Part shown: piece by piece, positions 36,778 through 38,767 of the stretch | Layout: each line of letters starts with the position of its first letter | Numbering within the stretch: the stretch's first letter is position 1 | Source of the DNA: Angelakisella sp. | GTDB lineage: Bacteria; Bacillota; Clostridia; Oscillospirales; Ruminococcaceae | Reading direction: 5' to 3' | Assembly (NCBI GenBank): GCA_020025195.1 | Contig: JAHHSN010000012.1 | Location: 1 to 38,767 of the forward strand | DNA: 38,767 nucleotides | The notes under the pieces: generated by a model | What the model was told of the DNA's origin: nothing | Seen by the model: the letters and a program-made list of their open reading frames with translations, nothing else | Database searches by the model: none | Made by a program: the position numbers and the translations under genes

Positions 36778-37278
36778 ATGTTGGGAGACGAGCCGCTCCG
36801 CATCGTTTCGGGAGAGGGCGACCCCTTCGGCGGGACGCTCCGGGGACTGCTGCGGCGTCTGGGCTATCTGCCCCGTCGGCAGCAGGAGGCGCGGGTCTGG
36901 GTTCTTTCTCCCGCTCTGCCCAAAGCCCCGCAGGAACAGCCGCCCCCCGAAAGCTATCTTATTTTCAAAGGGGATTCCGCCCCCTCAGCGTCGCTCGCAG
37001 CCCGGGGCGGCGTGCCGTTTCTGGATTACGGTTTTACCAGACGGGCATCCCTCACCTTTTCCAGCCGGGAGGAGGGCACGGCGGTCATTGCGCTGCAACG
37101 CCCGCTCCTCACCCTTTCGGGCGGCGTCATCGACCCGATGGAGCTGCCTGTTCGCCTCAGCGCTCCGCTGGAGGATGACCTTCTCCTTTCCGCGGCAGCG
37201 GTGCTGCTCATTTCGGAAAAGCAGGAAGCGCTCGAAGCCCTCTGGGCAGGAAACGCTGCCTTAAACTCCCTCTCATAA
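36778..37278 (+). CDS. hypothetical protein of Clostridia type
   Basis: A 166-residue cytosolic protein I cannot name. It has a basic segment early (RRLGYLPRRQQEARVWVLSPAL), then DYGFTRRASLTFSSREEGTAVIALQRPLLTLSGGVIDPMELPVRL, a run that reads like part of a nucleotide- or Mur-ligase-like beta domain, and ends in two helices (LLLSAAAVLLISEKQEALEALW). The start ATG follows AAGAGGGTGGAAA; a GTG at 36771 is an alternative. A palindrome overlaps the likely -10. It precedes the spore protein gene by 80 bp and may be sporulation-linked; that is only context. Confidence 0.6.
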   Translation: MLGDEPLRIVSGEGDPFGGTLRGLLRRLGYLPRRQQEARVWVLSPALPKAPQEQPPPESYLIFKGDSAPSASLAARGGVPFLDYGFTRRASLTFSSREEGTAVIALQRPLLTLSGGVIDPMELPVRLSAPLEDDLLLSAAAVLLISEKQEALEALWAGNAALNSLS

Positions 37279-37358
37279 CGGCGCCGCCCCGGACAACAAT
37301 ACTACTGCAAGCGCAAAAAGCCGTCAAAACGGCAAGTAGATGAAAAGGAGAAAAGATT

Positions 37359-37541
37359 ATGTCCAGTAAGAAATCCAAGGAAGCCCTTAACCAGATGAAG
37401 CAGGAAGCTGCCAGCACCGTCGGCGTATCCCTTAAGCAGGGTTATAACGGCGACATCACCGCCCGTCAGGCCGGTTCCATCGGCGGCGAGATGGTCAAGC
37501 GCATGGTAGAGAGCTACGAGAACGGTCATTCCGCTCAGTAA
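37359..37541 (+). CDS. alpha/beta-type small acid-soluble spore protein
   Basis: A 60-residue SASP. The N-terminal KKSKEALNQMKQEAASTVGV corresponds to the GPR-cleavage region and the second half GYNGDITARQAGSIGGEMVKRMVESYE to the conserved DNA-binding signature (G-x-x-G-x-x-T-x-R-x-N-G-x-V-G-G-x-M-V-K-R). Two positions are unusual: the cleavage-site E-I/F-A is E-A-A here, and Asn in the N-G pair is Ala. Upstream, AATACTA (37298-37304) with TCATA about 20 bases before could be a sigma-G promoter. AAGGAG is 9 bases ahead of the ATG. It coats and protects spore DNA. Confidence 0.9.
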   Translation: MSSKKSKEALNQMKQEAASTVGVSLKQGYNGDITARQAGSIGGEMVKRMVESYENGHSAQ

Positions 37542-37556
37542 CCATTTCAGCGAAAA

Positions 37557-37594
37557 GCCCGCTGTCCCCTTCGGGGGGCGGCGGGTCTTTCTGT
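37557..37594 (+). terminator. terminator of the SASP gene
   Basis: AGCCCGC pairs with GCGGGTC around a CCCC-TTCG-GGGG core, followed by TTT. The U tract is short. Confidence 0.7.
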
Positions 37595-37670
37595 TTGGGG
37601 AGAACCGCGCGGCGCGCTGATTTCCTTGGAAAAGCCCCCTCTTTTGCCAATATAAAATTATGCTAAGAGG

Positions 37671-37883
37671 TTGGCATTCTATACATCGAAGGAGACTGTC
37701 CTGCCGGAGCTCGTCGGCACCATGGCGAAAAACGCCTCCGCCGAGGCGGAAGCGCGTTCCCTTTTCCGGGCGCTGAAGCGCCATGGTTCCGGGGACGGTG
37801 CCAAGATCCTCGGGAAGGTGCCGGACGGCGCCTCTCCTGCTTTCCGCGCCGGGCGGGGAAAAGAAGAAGCCCCCGAGCCTTAA
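37671..37883 (+). CDS. small hypothetical protein
   Basis: A 70-residue frame with strongly GC-biased third positions, which suggests real coding, but no known family. TTG at 37671 has a poor SD (AAGAGG adjacent); an in-frame ATG at 37722 would leave 53 residues (MAKNASAEAEARSLFRALKR...). The C-terminus is Gly/Arg/Glu-rich. Its stop codon lies inside the terminator hairpin at 37870-37894. It may be a remnant or a small sporulation-linked protein. Confidence 0.4.
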   Translation: MAFYTSKETVLPELVGTMAKNASAEAEARSLFRALKRHGSGDGAKILGKVPDGASPAFRAGRGKEEAPEP

Positions 37884-37894
37884 AAACTCGGGGG
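37870..37894. terminator. terminator of the SpoIID-like gene, bidirectional
   Basis: CCCCCGAG (37870-37877) pairs with CTCGGGGG (37887-37894). On the minus strand CUUCUUCUUUU follows. Confidence 0.75.
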
Positions 37895-37907
37895 TTCATT
37901 TGATCGG

Positions 37908-38767
37908 TCATTTTACCTCGGTCCCGGGGTAATAGTGGGTCAGGATCTGCTTATAGTCCCAGCCCTCTTCGGCAGCGTAATTCGCACCGATGGTGGACAT
38001 CCCCACGCCGTGGCCGTAGCCGTACACCGTGAAGGTGAAGGTCTTGGCGGTCTCGTCATAGGCAATCTCAAAGGCATGGCTGCGGAGATGAAGGATACTT
38101 TCCCGGATCTTACGCCCGGTGGTTTCCTTCTCCCCCACCCGAACCCGTCCGACATAGGGCCCGTCGGTGTAGCTCAGGATCTCCAGCCAGGTGCCGGGGT
38201 CGGAGTTTGCGGGATCGAGGGAGGTGCCGAGTGCGTTATTGAACGCGGTCGCGATCTCCCCGGCGGTAAAGGTCTTGGTGCTCTTATAGGAGGACCAGGA
38301 GTTGGAATAATTGTTGTCCCGCTCCCAGTGGGAATCCACCGAGACAAGGTAGGGGTAATTGGTGCCCCAGACATTCTTGGCGGAGGTGGTACAGCCTGCG
38401 CTCACCGCGAAATAGGTGCAGTTGGCGTACTTCCCGTTATAATAGACCGCCTCGCCCAGAACGGCATCGACTGCGCTGTAAACGGCGGGAACGGGGTTGT
38501 CCCGCAGGATGAGGCTGGGGGCGGTGCCCACATATTCGTTATAGAACTTGATGTAGCTGTATGTAGCCACAGCCATCGCCTTGCTCATTTCAGGGTGGTA
38601 GCTTCCGCCGATCTCATTCTGCAGCACCCGGGCGACGATCTCCCGCGCGCTGTCCTCCACGATGCTGCCCTGGTTGTTGACCCGCAGCGTCTCGCCGACG
38701 GCAGGAGACGGCTCCACGGCCGGGGGATCGTTCGGCTCGGGCGGCGCGGTCACCCCCGGCGGCGGGG
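37908..38767 (-). CDS. SpoIID/LytB-domain protein, 5' end beyond the window
   Basis: At least 286 residues; the frame is open to the window edge, through a Pro/Glu-rich linker (PPPGVTAPPEPNDPPAVEPSPA), so the N-terminus with its probable signal peptide is missing. The SpoIID domain is clear: VARVLQNEIGGSYHPEMSKAMAVATYSYIKFYN, YFAVSAGCTTSAKNVWG, and the C-terminal GYGHGVGMSTIGANYAAEEGWDYKQILTHYYPGTEV. In SpoIID such domains cleave denuded glycan strands of peptidoglycan during engulfment; LytB-type relatives enhance amidases. Sporulation genes nearby (spoIIR, SASP) make a spore role possible, though secreted cell-wall use cannot be excluded. Confidence 0.88.
   Translation of the reverse strand, partial: PPPGVTAPPEPNDPPAVEPSPAVGETLRVNNQGSIVEDSAREIVARVLQNEIGGSYHPEMSKAMAVATYSYIKFYNEYVGTAPSLILRDNPVPAVYSAVDAVLGEAVYYNGKYANCTYFAVSAGCTTSAKNVWGTNYPYLVSVDSHWERDNNYSNSWSSYKSTKTFTAGEIATAFNNALGTSLDPANSDPGTWLEILSYTDGPYVGRVRVGEKETTGRKIRESILHLRSHAFEIAYDETAKTFTFTVYGYGHGVGMSTIGANYAAEEGWDYKQILTHYYPGTEVK

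Noticed and set aside
1..38767. CRISPR array, rRNA genes, complete insertion sequence
   Set aside because: No regularly spaced repeats, no rRNA motifs and no complete transposase were seen; only the IS200-type remnant.

Overview
The window looks like a chromosomal segment of a spore-forming, fairly GC-rich member of the Clostridia (Bacillota), most likely an Oscillospiraceae/Ruminococcaceae-type anaerobe. The basis is a SpoIIR protein, an alpha/beta-type small acid-soluble spore protein, a SpoIID-like protein, a YloU-FakA pair, a pgk-tpiA-gpmI cluster, strong AAGGAGG ribosome binding sites and sigma-A promoters that often carry an extended TGC-TATAAT -10. No species can be named from sequence alone.

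Layout. 1-2.0 kb: tRNA-Arg(CCG), then a two-gene minus-strand operon (NifX-like metallocluster-binding protein with a His/Cys tail, Crp/Fnr-type regulator) whose promoter is overlapped by a perfect 20-bp FNR-like palindrome. 2.0-5.3 kb: an FAD-dependent dehydrogenase with a leader hairpin, an AT-rich island carrying a GNAT acetyltransferase, and a candidate structured small RNA (4791-5096). 5.3-8.4 kb: a polar amino-acid ABC importer (binding protein, permease, ATPase) followed by an IscR/Rrf2-type regulator. 8.4-12.95 kb: a long, highly structured leader that ends in a perfect terminator directly before a spermidine/putrescine importer, whose PotC and PotD are fused into one 651-residue protein. 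12.95-22.4 kb: a decayed IS200/IS605 remnant, an RNA methyltransferase, a YbjQ protein, an AlkD-like DNA glycosylase, a histidine-kinase-like protein lacking the phosphoacceptor His, GAPDH, a highly expressed surface protein, YmdB phosphodiesterase, YloU and FakA.

22.4-30.2 kb holds the most unusual block: eleven tightly coupled minus-strand genes of phage origin (small and large terminase, portal, prohead protease, major capsid, connector, tail-completion and tail/baseplate proteins, ending in an XkdQ/gpD-like hub). There is no integrase, repressor, tape measure, sheath, fibre or lysis gene. All frames are open, the terminase catalytic acids are present, GC content matches the host, and a terminator sits between the cassette and any promoter upstream of it. 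It could be a domesticated capsid/packaging module, a gene-transfer-agent-like element or a freshly stalled remnant; sequence alone does not decide.

30.3-38.8 kb: TrmL, the glycolytic pgk-tpiA-gpmI cluster (pgk shares its -10 and start region with gap at 16.5 kb), SpoIIR, a CaCA-type cation antiporter, tRNA-Pro(CGG) and tRNA-Gln(CTG) with a terminator hairpin between them, a Clostridia-type hypothetical protein, SASP, a small ORF, and a SpoIID/LytB-domain protein cut by the window edge. No CRISPR array or rRNA was seen.
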